NCBI RefSeq assembly: GCF_902686445.1
Contig: NC_062218.1
Coordinates: 135,331,241 to 135,395,240, forward strand
DNA length: 64,000 bases
Direction: 5' to 3'
Source: Sciurus carolinensis
Lineage: Eukaryota; Chordata; Mammalia; Rodentia; Sciuridae
In this document: positions 1 through 11,565 of the stretch, piece by piece
How the letters are laid out: each line of letters begins with the position of its first letter
Numbering within the stretch: the stretch's first letter is position 1
The notes under the pieces: generated by a model
What the model was told of the DNA's origin: nothing
Databases searched by the model: none
The model's input: only the letters and a program-made list of their open reading frames with translations
Made by a program: the position numbers and the translations under genes

Positions 1-26
1 TAGATAGATAGATAGATAGATAGATA
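1..26. repeat. (TAGA)n microsatellite
   Basis: Six and a half perfect TAGA units open the window. The tract probably continues to the left of the window edge. Confidence 0.95.
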
Positions 27-355
27 TCTCAACTTCCAATGGGTTACATCCCTATGAACACATCATAAACTGAAAATATTGTGAGTTGAAAGTGCATTTG
101 ATGCCCCTAACCTACAGAGCATCATAGCTTAGCAACACAGTGTATTGCAAAGTGTTGGTTGTTTTCCCTTGTGAGCACTGGGCTCACTGGGACCTGCAGC
201 TCAAAGCCACTGCCCAGCATCATGGGCAGATTGGACTTCATATCACCAGGCCAGGAAAATATCAAAATTCAAAACTCAACATGTGGTTTCTGCTGAATAA
301 TATTCATTTGCACCATCATAAAGTTGAAAACTCAAACCACCATAAGTTGGAGACC
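27..355 (-). mobile_element. Non-autonomous DNA transposon relic (Tigger/MER-type)
   Basis: The stretch matches, in reverse complement, an old mammalian repeat rich in 'cataaactgaaaatattg' and 'accataagttggagacc' type ends. The same family appears in the opposite orientation near 41683-42172, which supports the call. It has no coding capacity; the 85-codon ORF across it is chance. Assignment to a Tigger-like group is from memory of the consensus and is less certain than its being a repeat. Confidence 0.6.
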
Positions 356-360
356 AACCT

Positions 361-487
361 AGGCTGGTGGTGCATACCTATAGTCCCAGCTACTTAGAAG
401 GCTGAGGCAGGAGGAGCCCAGAAGTTCCAGGCAAGTCTGAGCAACATAGCGAGATCCCCACATCTCAAAAAATTAAAAAAATTAATT
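361..487 (+). mobile_element. 7SL-derived B1/Alu-like SINE monomer
   Basis: It has the 7SL signature: 'ggtggtgcatacctatag', then 'cccagctacttagaaggc', then 'gagcaacatagcgagatcc', followed by an A-rich tail. It is one monomer with no tRNA half, so it resembles rodent B1 or proto-B1 elements. Confidence 0.88.
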
Positions 488-493
488 GGGGGT

Positions 494-533
494 CATGTGT
501 GTTCTCGTGTGTGTGCATGTGTGTGTGTGTGTA
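494..533. repeat. (TG)n-rich simple repeat
   Basis: Imperfect TG dinucleotide run just after the A-rich SINE tail. Confidence 0.8.
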
Positions 534-1060
534 GATTGGGAGAGAGAGATTTAAGGAATTGTACATAAGATTATGGAGGCTGGCAAGCTCAAGATCTGCA
601 GATGGGATGGCAGGGTGGAACCTGAGGAAGAGCTGATGCTGCAGTTCCACTTCTAAAGCTTGGAAACCCAGAAGAACCCATGTTCCAGTTTGAATCCAGA
701 TGCTGTCTGCTACAGAACCAGGGCATACTGATGGTGCAGAGGGAGTACAAAGGCATTCTGCTGGAGAACTCTTTCTTGCTTAGGAGAGACTGGTCTTTTG
801 TCTATTAAGGCCTTCAACTGACTGGATGAGGGTCCCTCGTATTGTGGGGGCCCATTTGCTTTACTCAAAGTTCACTAATTTAAATGTCTGTCTCATCCAA
901 AAACACCATCAGAAACCTTCAGAATTATGTTTGGCCACACATCTGGGCACCATGGCCCAGTCAAGCTGGTACCTGCTTTTAGCCATTGCACCTACCTTCT
1001 CATGGCTACTTCTCATATGGTTCCCATCCTCGGCTCTTCTTTCTTCCTTGTCCCTCTCTG

Positions 1061-1134
1061 CAGTGCTGAGAATTGAACCTAGTGCCTCACACATGCTAGG
1101 CAAGTGCTCTACCACTGAGCTACAACTCCAGCCC
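1061..1134 (-). mobile_element. tRNA/ID-type SINE
   Basis: In reverse complement this reads as the squirrel ID-type SINE: a 'gctcagtggtagagcact' A-box region and the characteristic 'gaggcactaggttcaattc' B-box region. Little tail remains. Confidence 0.88.
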
Positions 1135-1416
1135 TCTCTCTAGTCATTTCTTTTACCATATTTTATTATATAATCATCACCAGTGTGTTAATGTATATTC
1201 TTGACCATTCAGGGCATACTGATCTTGCACAAAAGAGGGTTTCATAATAAATGATTTATAAGTAATAACACACATTTTTAGAAAGTTTCACATCATGGTT
1301 TTACCCCACTTTTTTTGCAAAAAAAAAAACTTTTTTGCATAATATCTGTGATGATTCTACAGTGAAACATGGATATCCTGCTTCCTGTGCATTAACTGAG
1401 TCCTTCCCTATTCATC

Positions 1417-1698
1417 ATCCTCACTATCGCTGCCATGGTCAGATCCTCATCACCCTTCTAAGCCTTCCCTTAGCTGTGGGGCAAAGTGATCATGGGTTTA
1501 AAATCCTTCAGTGGTTCTCCACAATCTTTAGAATCAAGTATGAAGTCTGTATCTTGGAATTTCTCAATCTAATTCCTGCCTCCTTTGCTGGGCCCATCTC
1601 TCAAGTAGACCCATCTTTCTATACCCTTCAGAATTCCGCAGTTTTTCCTTTTCTTCCAGTCAGACCCTGGAGGTCACTCCTTTGTGTTCACTGTACCA
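1417..1698 (+). mobile_element. LINE-2 fragment, left part
   Basis: Old L2 3' sequence, recognised by the phrases around 'aaatccttcagtggttctc' and 'cacaatctttagaatcaag'. It stops where L1 sequence begins and appears to resume at about 2343, so one L2 was probably split by the L1. Confidence 0.6.
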
Positions 1699-2342
1699 CC
1701 ATTCACAGTAGCTAAGATATGGAGTCCACGTAAGGGTCCTCATACAGACAAATGGATGAAGAAAACAGTGACCTAGATATACAATAGAAAGCTCTTCAGC
1801 CATTAACACAGATGCAATGCTGGCATCTTCAGCAACATGGATGGAACAGGAGCACATTATGTTGAGTGAAATGAGCCAGGCACAGAAAGACAAGTACCAC
1901 ATGACCTCATTCACACATGGAGTCTGAAGAAGCGGATCTCATGGACGTAGAGAGTAGAATAATGGTTAGCAGAGGCTGGGGAGGGCAAAGGAAGGAGGGA
2001 TGAAGAGAGACTGGCCAGAGGATACTAAGTTATAGCTAGGAGGAGTAAGTTATGGTGGTCTACCTTGCACGAAAAGGTAGTGATGTAATAATTTACTGTA
2101 TATTTCAAATATTTTGAAATAATTTACTGTATATTTTGAAATAATTTACTGCATATTTCAAATATATTTGAGTTAAAAGAGGATTTTGAATGATCTCACT
2201 GCAAAGAAATGATTAATATTTGAAGTGATGGGCATGCTAAATACTTTGACTTGATTTTTACACAATGTACATGTATTGAAACATCACATTCTGTCCCATG
2301 AATGTGTACAATTATGTGTCAATTAAAAACAAAATTTAAAAA
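1699..2342 (+). mobile_element. L1M-type 3' end
   Basis: Sense-strand L1 3' UTR: 'attcacagtagctaagatat', then 'aaatggatgaagaaaacag', then 'agtgaaatgagccaggcac', ending in an A-rich stretch near 2325-2342. Within it, around 2085-2165, a segment of about 30 bp containing 'aatttactgtatatttcaa' is repeated imperfectly three times, a local tandem expansion. Confidence 0.82.
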
Positions 2343-2610
2343 TGGATCTTTCCCCTCCTCACTTTTTCCTTGAAGAACTCATATTCTTTCTTCGGGGTCC
2401 AACTTAATTCTTGCCTCTTCAAGAAACCTTCCCCATTTACCAGGCAGAATTAATCATCTCATCTCTGTGATTCCTTAGACTTTGGGGACCCCTCAACTCT
2501 AGTCCCCGTGACTCTGTATTAGAGTTGGTTTGTCATCACTTGCCTGTCACCACCTCCAGTGATCGACCCTCTTGAAGGCAGGAGGTTGGAAACAGTGTGC
2601 TCCACCCTTA
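2343..2610 (+). mobile_element. LINE-2 fragment, right part
   Basis: L2-like 3' sequence ('caagaaaccttccccattta', 'gaccctcttgaaggcagg') directly after the L1. It is the expected continuation of the fragment at 1417-1698. Confidence 0.5.
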
Positions 2611-3611
2611 GAAAGGAGCACATGGACTTCAGCTCATTCTGTAACTGTGTTCGTGTGATTTGTGAAGTGACAGTGACAAGTCTGATAGAGGACTGTTGCA
2701 AAGGAGGAGTAATAAAATCTATAAATAAATCTGCTGCAGCCAACATTGTCCATCTTGAGCTTCTTTGCTCCCAAGAGACCCCGCTCGGCTGCACCCAGTA
2801 GCTTCTCAACTCCCGCGGGGAGGCCTGTCACGACTGCTGACACCCTCTCTCTGTTCAGATGTCATCCTGCCTCTCTCAGTTCCTTCTCATGTTTTCACCA
2901 CATGACTTTTTATTTTCTCCTTGCTGGTCTTCGATGTCACCCAGGCCACAGCACAGCTCGGCTGAGTTATGAGTTTGCCCCGGGGCCTGATGATTGAAAG
3001 TCGCTCGCATTTGCTGTGATGCTGGTTGGGCTCCTTGTCTGTGAATCAGATCCTGTTGGATTCCGGTTGGCGTACATGCCACTCCTTGTCATGGAAATGC
3101 GTTCAGCAATATCTTTCCTGAAATGCCTTCTGTACCCTTTTCAGCTCAACTTCCTGTACATTCTGTTCCAGTCCCCAAATTGCCTGAATTGAGCAGAATT
3201 TGGAAGTCGTGTAAATGTGGGCACTCCCAGAGAGATTTCCCCCAAAACTGGGAGGTCACCTCTGCACATAAGCATTTTCCTCTGTCATCTCTGTCCCTTA
3301 GTCCCTGAGCCTCTCCCCTTTTCATCCAGGGCTCTCGCCAGGTTCCATGCGCCCCCCAAGTCTTACAGAGGTGGTGCCAGCACGCCCCACCATGGGCCAG
3401 CAGAGCCTCACCCTTGGCTGGGGTTGCCTCATCCTGCCTTCTGTCCTTGGGCTGATTGAAGCAGACATCAGGGACAGAAATAGTTGTCCTTGCTAAGTGA
3501 TTCAAACAACATTGATTGTGGCAGAAACACATAGAAATGTTCCTGTTTTTCCTCAATCTCTTAATTTTAATTTGTATCTCTGTCCCAGTCTCTTCTGCCC
3601 TCATGAACCCT
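2611..3611. other. Unassigned intergenic DNA
   Basis: About 1 kb in which I recognise no repeat or exon. Overlapping short ORFs occur on both strands, up to 152 codons at 3146-3604 on the minus strand, with no family resemblance. Confidence 0.5.
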
Positions 3612-4872
3612 CAATTTTTTTTAAAATTTGTTCTTTTTAGTTACACATGACAGTAGAGTATATTTTGATGTATCTGTACAAACATGAAGTGTGTCTTTTT
3701 CTAGTTAGGCTCCCAGTCTTGTGGATGTACATGCTGTGGAGATTCACTGTGGTGTAGTCATATATGTACGTAGAAAAGTCATGTTAGATTCACTCCACTG
3801 CCTTTCCTGTCCTACCTTCTCCCTTCCCTTCATTCCCCTTTGTCTAATCTGCTGAACTTCTATTCCCCACCTCTCTTGTTGTGTGTTAGCATCCACATAG
3901 CAGAGAGAACATTTGGCCTTTGGGTTTTGAGATTGGCCTATTTCACTTAGCATGACAGTCTCCAGATACATCCATTTACTGGCAAGTGTCATAAAGTCAT
4001 TCTTTAATGGCTGAGTAATATTCCATTGTGTTTATATGCCACATTTTCTTTATCCATTCATCTGTTGAAGGGCACTTAGGTTGGTTCTATATCTTAACTG
4101 TTGTGAGTAGAGCTGCTATAAGCATTGATGTGGCTGCATCACTGCAGTAGGCTGATTTTAACTCCCTTGAATATATACCTAGGAGTGGTGTAACTGGATC
4201 AAATGGTAGTTCCATTCCTAGTTTTTTGAGGAATCCTCAAACTGCTTTCCAGAGTGGTTGCACCAATTGGCAGTCCCACCAGCAATGTATTAGTGTACCT
4301 TTTCCCCCACAACATCACCAACATTTGTTGTTACTTGTATTCTTGATAATTGCCATTCTGACTGGATTGAGATGAAATCTCAGTGTAGTTTTAATTTGCA
4401 TTTCTCTAATTGTGAAAGAGGTTCAACATTTTCTCATGTATTTGTTGACCATTTATATTTCTTCTTCTGGGAAGTGCCTGTTCAGTTCCTTTGCCCACTT
4501 ATTGATCCAGTTATTTGGAGTTTTTTTGTTTTGTTTTTGTTTTTGTTTTGGTGTCAAGCTTTTTGAGTTCTTTGTATATCCTGGAGATTAATGCTCTATC
4601 TGAGGTGCAGGTGGCAAAGATTTTCTCCCATATTGTAGGCTATCTCTTCCCATTCTGGATTGTTTCCTTCACTGTGAAGAAACTTTTTGGTTTGATACCA
4701 TCCTATTTATTGATTCTTGAATTTACTTCTTGTGTTTTAGGAGTCTTATTGAGGACATCTGTTCCCAAGCTGACATGAATGAAAGTTGGGCCTATATTTT
4801 CTTCTAGTAGGCACAGGGTCTTTGGTCTAATTCCTAGATCCTTGATCCACTTTGAGTTGAGTTTTGAGTTGG
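3612..4872 (-). mobile_element. L1 3' end, about 1.26 kb, antisense
   Basis: Reverse-complement L1 3' UTR plus the end of the ORF2 region. The poly(A) end lies on the left as a T-run at 3614-3622. Landmarks include 'ttccattgtgtttatatgcc', 'agctgctataagcattgat', 'ctgctttccagagtggttgc' and 'ccttgatccactttgagttg'. It closely resembles the copies at 52475-53365 (same strand) and 55855-56645 (opposite strand), so these probably belong to one relatively young rodent L1 lineage. Confidence 0.92.
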
Positions 4873-5385
4873 CAGGGTCTGTGTGTCATCCCAGGGAGTG
4901 GAAAGGAGGAGCGGGGATAAAGGAGGAGCCAGGGTGCTCCACCACAGAGGACCTGAGAAAAAGTTGCAGTGGATGGTGACCAAATTAGTGTTTTTTGGTC
5001 ATTAGCAACAGGAACCAACTCTAGCAATTTTAGCCTAAAACAGAAGAAGTATTGAAAGAATTGCCAGAGTTCACAGAAGCAAACTGCATGAGGAAAGAGG
5101 CTTGGGGCCACACACAATGTAGGGCAGGCCTGGGAACCCAGGCAGCAGGAGCCAAAGGGCAGCACCCCCAGAGAGTAGAAGCCTCTTGGATGCAGCTGCA
5201 CCCAGTGGTGTGTATGGTGTGTTGCTATCCTGGAGAGTCAGTGAAAGTTCTGTGGGTTGCACCTGGATCCTGTGTCTACCCACAGCCCAGGGCTTCTATG
5301 GGCTGAGAGTTGGCCCTCCAGCTATGCATCCCAGGATACCATGTGGGGTGGGGGAACTGAGCCTAGGTTTGAATGCAGGTGGACT
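4873..5385. other. Unassigned intergenic DNA
   Basis: Contains a stretch near 5000-5150 that reads like an old interspersed repeat ('ggcaggcctgggaaccc'), but I cannot name the family. No gene is supported. Confidence 0.4.
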
Positions 5386-5575
5386 GGGCTGTGAATGCCA
5401 GCTGTGCCATTTGTGGGCTCCCGAAGCTGAGATGAGTTACCTAATTTTTCACTCCATCTCCTTGCATATAACTTGGGACAAATACAAAGTGCGTCACAGG
5501 TTTATCATAAGGATAAACTGAAAAATATGTCTGTAGAAGTGCATGGCACACAGTAGATATCTATTAATGTCTGCT
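5386..5575 (+). mobile_element. MIR SINE
   Basis: Degenerate MIR: a core with 'ccagctgtgccatttgtggg', a middle 'ttatcataaggataaactg' and the terminal 'gtgcatggcacacagtag'. Confidence 0.65.
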
Positions 5576-6332
5576 TATTCCCTAAGTAAAGTGAGCTGTG
5601 GTACCCAAGGGGATGGGTGCCAGGCACCTGTCACTGTTGCAGTGGGGGTGATTAGGGAGCAAGCATAACTTAGAGAAGGGGCTCTTTCCTGTCCTGATCT
5701 CCCCCATGGAAAAGAATGTCATTTATGCTCAGGCTCTTGATTCCTATGGTGCTGAATCCCTCAGCAAAGAAGCAACCCTGGGCTCCTCTGTGAGCCCTTG
5801 AACTTGAGATTTCTTCTGCTGCCTTGTAGAGTATCTGCAGGCAGTCTTTTCTTTCCTTTCACCTTGGAGTTTTCCTCAAGACCCACAAAAGCTCTTCCCC
5901 TCTGTTCTTTTAAATAGTTTTTAGCCTTGTCTTTAGAAAAGGGACTGAATGCCAATAGAGCTGCCTGCCTCATGAGGTCATGAGCTTCTTGACACTAATG
6001 GGCTTGAAGTGGCCTGTTGTCTAGCCGTTTTGTTTTTGTTTTTTTAGAAGTAGCCCCCTGTGGATCCTGGAGCCCACTCACACGCAGACTGGCACAGGAA
6101 GAAGTTCAGGGCATTGAGGCTGTGAGGGGAACGGGCCCATCAGGATGGAACAGCCTGGCAAACAGGGGATACCTGATGGCGAGTGTAGAGGAGGGGCTGA
6201 ACCTCTCTCTGCCATTAGAATCTCAAATGCCCACCTCCCCCAGTGCTGCTCTCTAAAGAATGTATTGAATTTTATTTAATTTATTTACATATACATATAT
6301 TTTGAATTATTGTTATTATTACTATTATTATT
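5576..6332. other. Unassigned intergenic DNA
   Basis: No recognisable repeat until the AT-rich TTA/ATT tract at about 6260-6330, which is the tail side of the following minus-strand SINE. Confidence 0.4.
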
Positions 6333-6385
6333 TGTGGTGCTGGGATTGAACCCAGGACACATGTGAGGTTACATCCCCAGCCCTG
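6333..6385 (-). mobile_element. tRNA/ID-type SINE, internally deleted
   Basis: 'tggtgctgggattgaaccca' followed quickly by 'catccccagccctgag': the B-box end and the 5' end remain, but about 20-25 bases of the middle are missing. Confidence 0.75.
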
Positions 6386-7090
6386 AGAATGTACTTAGAT
6401 AATGTACAGATGAGACCATGTGTACCCCTGGTGGGGTGGGGCAGCAGGTGACCTGGAGGCTGATCAGGGGAACAGCTTGATGCCTCTGAGCTTTGCCACT
6501 AACAGATCTGGACAGTGACCACTCCTGAGTTTCACCTCCCATTAGGGGCACTGCCAGTTACAAAGGTGGGGATAAATTCAAATGGTATTAACTGAGGTGT
6601 GTTCTAAAAATGTCAGTTTGCCCGGGAGTGATATAGTAACCAGTTGTGAATGTGCACTTCACAGTGCTCAGAGAGGACTCTGGTCATTGGTCTTGCCATT
6701 TTCTTCGTGGGGCCACTTCCTGAGGGAGACTGGGAATAGCCCCAGGAATGACAGTCCCCCAGCCCCCATAAGGCAGGACTTGGGATTAATCCCTAAGAGA
6801 ATAAGGGGCTGATTCTCAGCCCCGTTTGATGCCTGATTGTACCCTAACATACACATTCCCTTGTCTTGCTCCTCCCCACTTGGGGACTGAGGGTAGAGGG
6901 GTCTGTAAGGGTCAGATTCTCCTGCCTGGCCCCTGGTCTCAGCATTGCTGGCGGTGGGGGAAGGGGAAAGAGGAGGATTCTGGGGAGAGGGGAGGCATGC
7001 ATGGAGGGCTGTGTGGGGACAGGTACATGTGGGAGAGGGTTTGTAGGAGGGAGGGAAGGGAGGGCTGAACCTTTGTGCCCTCCCCTTCCT
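6386..7090. other. Unassigned intergenic DNA, G-rich right half
   Basis: About 6880-7080 is strongly G-rich on this strand, with repeated ggggaggg-type tracts. No gene or repeat family recognised. Confidence 0.4.
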
Positions 7091-7380
7091 GTGTGGAAAC
7101 CCTAACCTTCAAGATGACGGTGTTAGGAAGAAGGGAGGTCCTAAGAATGGAAGTTCCTCAGTGGGATTAGTGTCCTTTGCAAAAAGACCCCAGGGAGTTC
7201 TCCGGCAGTCCCACCATGTGAGGACACAGTGAAAAGATTCCTCTGTGAACCAGGAAACAAGCCTTTACCAGACATAGAATCTGTCAGCACCTTGACCTTG
7301 GACTTGCCAACTGTAAGAACCAGATTTTGACTGCTTAGACGCTGATATTCTGTTATAACAGCCTGAGTGAACTAGGACAG
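7091..7380 (+). mobile_element. ERVL-MaLR (MLT1-like) LTR
   Basis: Order of landmarks fits MLT1-type LTRs: 'aaccctaaccttcaagatg', 'cagtgggattagtgtccttt', 'ccaccatgtgaggacacagt', 'cttggacttgccaactgtaa', ending with 'taacagcctgagtgaacta'. Confidence 0.8.
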
Positions 7381-7934
7381 GTGAAGGTGATAGAGGGGTG
7401 AGTGAGAGATGCAGGGACCCAGGTATATTAATGTCTGCCCACCCCCACTGAAGCAGTGGCTTAGACCCCGACTTCCTGTGGGAAGAGTTAGGCTCCTTCT
7501 GGCCAGAATTCCCCTAGGGCTCATTCAGTTGTGGCCCTGCACCTCTCAGAACTATCAAGGTGGTTTATATGCTAACTAGAACAGGCCATTTTCTTCTCCT
7601 TCAAGGTCCCCTACTGCTCCTCAGAGTCTTCCTTCCCAGTCTGAGCAGGCTGTCCTTTTGTTTTTAAAAGGTCTTATTATAGAAAAGCAAACTATGCTTC
7701 TTAAAATGATCCTTTCTCCACCCTCTCTAAAAGGCATAGCTCAATGTTAAAAAAAAATAAAATAAAATGTCGCCCTCATATCCCCATCACACCACCCTAT
7801 TCAGTCTCTTGCCCTGGGATGTAAATTCTCTTATCAGTTTTGTTTACATTCTGTTAGACATTCTTTTTTTCTATTCCTAAACAAACACACATTTTCATTT
7901 TTACAGAAGTAAAATAATGTATGATCTATACTTT
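7381..7934. other. Unassigned intergenic DNA
   Basis: No gene or repeat recognised, apart from a short A-rich run near 7748-7768. Confidence 0.4.
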
Positions 7935-7948
7935 AAAAAATAATTTTG

Positions 7949-8045
7949 GGCTGGGGAGATAGCTCAGTTGGTAGAGTGCTTGCCTCGCAAGCACAAGGCC
8001 CTGGGTTCAATCCCCAGCACCACAAAAAATTTTTGAAAAAATTAA
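7949..8045 (+). mobile_element. tRNA-Ala-like SINE with 14-bp target-site duplication
   Basis: Very well preserved: 'gggagatagctcagttggta' (A box) and 'gggttcaatccccagcacc' (B box) with an A-rich tail. The 14 bases at 7935-7948 (aaaaaataattttg) are repeated exactly at 8046-8059, a perfect target-site duplication. The anticodon-arm position reads CGC, as in tRNA-Ala, but the anticodon stem does not pair well, so this is a SINE and not a functional tRNA. Confidence 0.95.
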
Positions 8046-8059
8046 AAAAAATAATTTTG

Positions 8060-8821
8060 ATTTCATAATACTAAAAATCTTCAAATGCTCAAGTCCCTCA
8101 TAAAATCGTGTAGTATTTACACAGAACTACACAACCCTCCCATATTGTGAACCATCTCTAGATTACTATATACGTAATACACTAAAAATGCTAAGTATAT
8201 AGTTACTATATCATATTGTTTAGGAACAGTGACAAGAATAAAAAGTCTGCACATATTCAGTACAACATAATTTGGTATCTGAATATTTTCTATGATTACT
8301 TGAATCTGCAGATATAGAACCCGTGGATACAGGGGGGTGCTTGCATAGGGGTACTGTTCATTGACCTTCCAACCTGAATGGACTCTGGAGGCCCCTGGAC
8401 CATTCTTCCCTGGAAGCATGTTCAAATTTATACCAAAATATAGTCAGCAGGGCTGTGGGAGTTTCTCTCTGAATCCCCAGCCCTCCCCTCTCCCTTCCTC
8501 TCTACCCTGCTCATTTTCCCCTCCAGAACTCTGGTCCTTTTTCCCTCTCCTGGATGTTTTCCACATTTTCTTCCACACCAATAGTTTCCAACCTTTCCAA
8601 TATAAAAGTCTCCTGTTGTGTTTCCAGTTCCTTCTAATGCTGATCTTCCTGTTCTTTCTCCTGGTCAGCCTAATGGAAGGTCACAGTGACCAGCTGGCAA
8701 GCTCAAGCTCTTCCTTAGGAAGTGGGATAAAGGCAGTGGATGCTCACCCTTAACATTCTATGTGTCTGCCACCATTCATAGCTTTCTCCACTATAGTATC
8801 AACGTATTGGTACCTCTCTGC
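8060..8821. other. Unassigned intergenic DNA
   Basis: Contains overlapping ORFs of 102 codons (minus, 8117-8425) and 130 codons (plus, 8361-8753). Neither resembles a known family, and the plus ORF is dominated by a pyrimidine-rich Ser/Pro/Phe/Leu stretch. Confidence 0.4.
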
Positions 8822-9348
8822 TGTTATGGGGTGCAACTTAAGAACAGACCGATCACCACTGAGAAGCCCAATTTGAGAGTCTTTATTAAGCCGGCTGGCT
8901 GACTGTCTCACACAATGCTCCAAAAAATGGCTATTGGGAGAACAGCCCCGACCACAGGGTTGTAGGGGTTCTTATACCAAAAGTCACATTAATCATAAGT
9001 GTCTGTTGCTATGATTTGAAATTATACATTAACATCATGAGATCATCAACAGAGGGGGAAGTGGGTCAAAATGACCCTTGCCTAGGAACAAACTAAAGAA
9101 TGGTTACTAACATCCACACAATCACCATTCACATGGTACATTGTTTAGGAGCAACAGGGATCAAAAGAGCAATGTTTCTTTACATAGGAATTATCATTCT
9201 GTATTGTTAAACATGTCACACTAAGTAACTGATGATGGGCACAGAGTTGGGGTGTTCCCATGGGAGAAGCTTATTTCCTACATAACATGGAGTCTCAGAG
9301 CAAAATGGAGTCTGTTTAGTCATTTCCCTTAGAGTCTGGCCTATAACA
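8822..9348 (-). mobile_element. ERV solo LTR candidate, antisense
   Basis: Reverse complement begins TGTTATAGG and ends CCATAACA, the expected TG...CA ends, over about 527 bp. An AATAAA signal on the minus strand lies at 8882-8887 within 'gagagtctttattaag', which fits an R region. No internal retroviral sequence adjoins. The flanks do not show a clear 4-6 bp duplication, so the ends are provisional. Class is probably ERV1 or ERVK. Confidence 0.65.
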
Positions 9349-9399
9349 TTCTCATGAAGCCAGATCTGTCAGTCCATCACATCTGCCTCAATATTATTA

Positions 9400-9532
9400 T
9401 TGTTACCATTTCTGAGATGGTGTCTCACCATGTTGCTGAGGTTGGTGGTCTCAAACTCTTCAGCTCAAGCCATCCTCCTGTCTCAGCTTCCCAAGTAGCC
9501 AAGACCACAGGCATGCACCACTGCACCTAGAC
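9400..9532 (-). mobile_element. 7SL-derived SINE (B1/FLAM-like)
   Basis: Antisense Alu/B1 signature: 'gatggtgtctcaccatgttg', 'cagcttcccaagtagccaag', 'caggcatgcaccactgcacc'. The T-rich left end is the reversed tail. Confidence 0.88.
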
Positions 9533-9540
9533 TGCCTTAT

Positions 9541-11489
9541 TAATTTTTAAAACTTTTAATCAAAATGTAACATACTCCAGACAAGAACACTTATCGTAAG
9601 TTTGCATATTGATGAATTTTCACCAATAGGACACACCTGTGTCCAAGTCAAGAAACAGCCCATGACCAGCTCCCCAGAGATTTCCCAAGTACCCCCATAG
9701 GCAACCACAATCCTGATATCTCACACAGTAGACTGGTTTTGCCTGTCTGGACCTCATTTGGAATGGATTGTTGTGTGTCTTGAGTTGAGCATTCTGTTTG
9801 AGAGATCCATTCATGTTGCCATGACAGTTGTGGGTGGTTCATTTATTTTTGGGGGCTATTGTTGGACATTTGGGTTTTATCCAGTTTGGGGCTCTTATGG
9901 ATAGTGCGGTTATGAACAATCTCATATGCATCTTTCAGAGAACATATGATGCATTCTGTTGTGTATATATCTTGCAGTGGAAGTGCTGGGCATAAGGCAT
10001 AATTTTAGTAAATAACACCAAATTTTTTTCCAAAGAGGGTGTTATTCTCATCAAGCATGCACAAGAACCCCAATTCCCTGCTTTCTTACTGACACTTGAC
10101 ATTTTCTGTTTTTTATTTTAGACAGTTTTGTGGCTTTCCAGGTCTTATTTCTGGACTCTTTTCTATCCATGGACCAATACCACATTATTTTAATTTAAAA
10201 AACTTTATACTAAATGTTGATATCAAATAGTGTTTTGTTCCTCAGGATTGCCTTGACAATTCTTGGGCATTTGCAATAAGTTTTATAATCAACAACCAAA
10301 CAAATGATAAGAACAACAACAACAACAACAATAAAAAGTCCTGCTGACATTTTAGATACAATTCATTGAATATAGATTCACATAGGGAGAAGTGATATTG
10401 TTTCTTTTTCACTTGTTTCTTTTTTGTTATACATGATAGTAAAGGAGAGGTGTCATCTTTATAATATTGAAACCTCCAATTCATAAATGTGATGCATCAC
10501 TATGTATATAAGTCTTCTTTACTTGGTTATGTTTTATAGTCTTGAGTATGAAGGTCTGGCTTATATTCTATTAGAGTTATTCACAGGAATTTAACATTTC
10601 TTTGGTGTGTTTTAGATGATGGTATTTTTAGATTTTTGCATTCTGTGTGTTGCTGATGACTTACGAATTGCCTTGTATCAAATGACCTGGCCAAGTTCAC
10701 TTGTTAATTCTAATAGTCTAATAGTCTTTTAGATTTTCCATGTATTTTCTCTCATACACTCTATAAATAGAATTTTATTTGTCCTTTCCAATCCATATAA
10801 GCCTTTTGTTTCTTTCACTTGGCTGGTTGTGTTGGCAGAAATCTCCCATCGTGCTGAATGGAATTGGCAATAGAAGGCATCTGGTTTCATAACTGAACTC
10901 CGAGGAAACATTAAGAAGCTTTTTAAAAAAATAAGTGTTGATTGGGTGTTAAAATTTGTCAGATGATGTTTCTGCATTTATGAGATGATCATAAATTTCT
11001 CCTCCTTTTTTTCCCTGTCAAAACAGTGAATTACATAGAATGATGTTAGAATGATAATCACCCTTGAATTCCTAGAAGAAACCCCACTTGGATGGGGATA
11101 TATTATTTTAATGTATTGCTGGATTTAATTTGTTAATATTTTATTTAGAGATTTTGTATCTGTCTTAATGGAGAGTTGGACTGACGTCCTTTATCGTCAG
11201 GTTTTGGTATCAAGGTTATATTGCTCTTAAAAACCAAGTTGGGAACTGGTAGCCCTAGTTTTGTTCTCTGGAAGAATTTCTGTTAAGATCAAGTGTTGCC
11301 TTTTCCTTAACTTCTGGAATATTCCACTAGTAAAAACACCCAAGTTTGGGATTTTAATTAGGTTTCAAATAATTCAGTTGTTTAAAAGCTATAGGACTTT
11401 GCTTCATTTCTTATAATAGCTTCATTAAGATATAATTCACATATCATGCAATTTATCTACTTAAAATATGTAGTTCAATATGTGTGTGT
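9541..11489 (-). mobile_element. Old L1M: 3' UTR and ORF2 3' part, antisense
   Basis: Antisense L1. The 3' UTR-like part spans about 9541-10110 ('ccagtttggggctcttatgg'). The ORF2-derived part spans roughly 10120-11370, recognisable from 'accaataccacattatttta', 'gattgccttgacaattcttg', 'gctggatttaatttgttaat' and 'tttggtatcaaggttatatt'. It is full of stops and indels and has no coding function. An (AAC)n tract lies at 10312-10330. Confidence 0.78.
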
Positions 11490-11565
11490 AAGGGGGGGCC
11501 TAGATCAAACCCAGGGCCTTGTGCATTCTGGGAAAGCTCTTTACCACTGAACTGTACCCTTAGCC
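11490..11565 (-). mobile_element. tRNA/ID-type SINE inside L1
   Basis: 'gatcaaacccagggccttgt' and 'ctctttaccactgaactgta' mark a diverged ID-type SINE in reverse orientation. L1 text resumes at once on the right. Confidence 0.85.

Noticed and set aside
3146..3604. 152-codon minus ORF
   Set aside because: Overlaps plus ORFs of 61 and 80 codons. No domain or conserved motif is visible.
7949..8045. A tRNA-Ala gene (cloverleaf-like A and B boxes, CGC at the anticodon position)
   Set aside because: The anticodon stem does not pair, an A-rich tail and a target-site duplication are present, and near-identical copies occur at 20094 and 41446. It is a SINE.
8361..8753. 130-codon ORF with a hydrophobic C-terminal part that looks like a small membrane protein
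   Set aside because: The hydrophobic run comes from a pyrimidine-rich stretch. There is no gene context and no family match.
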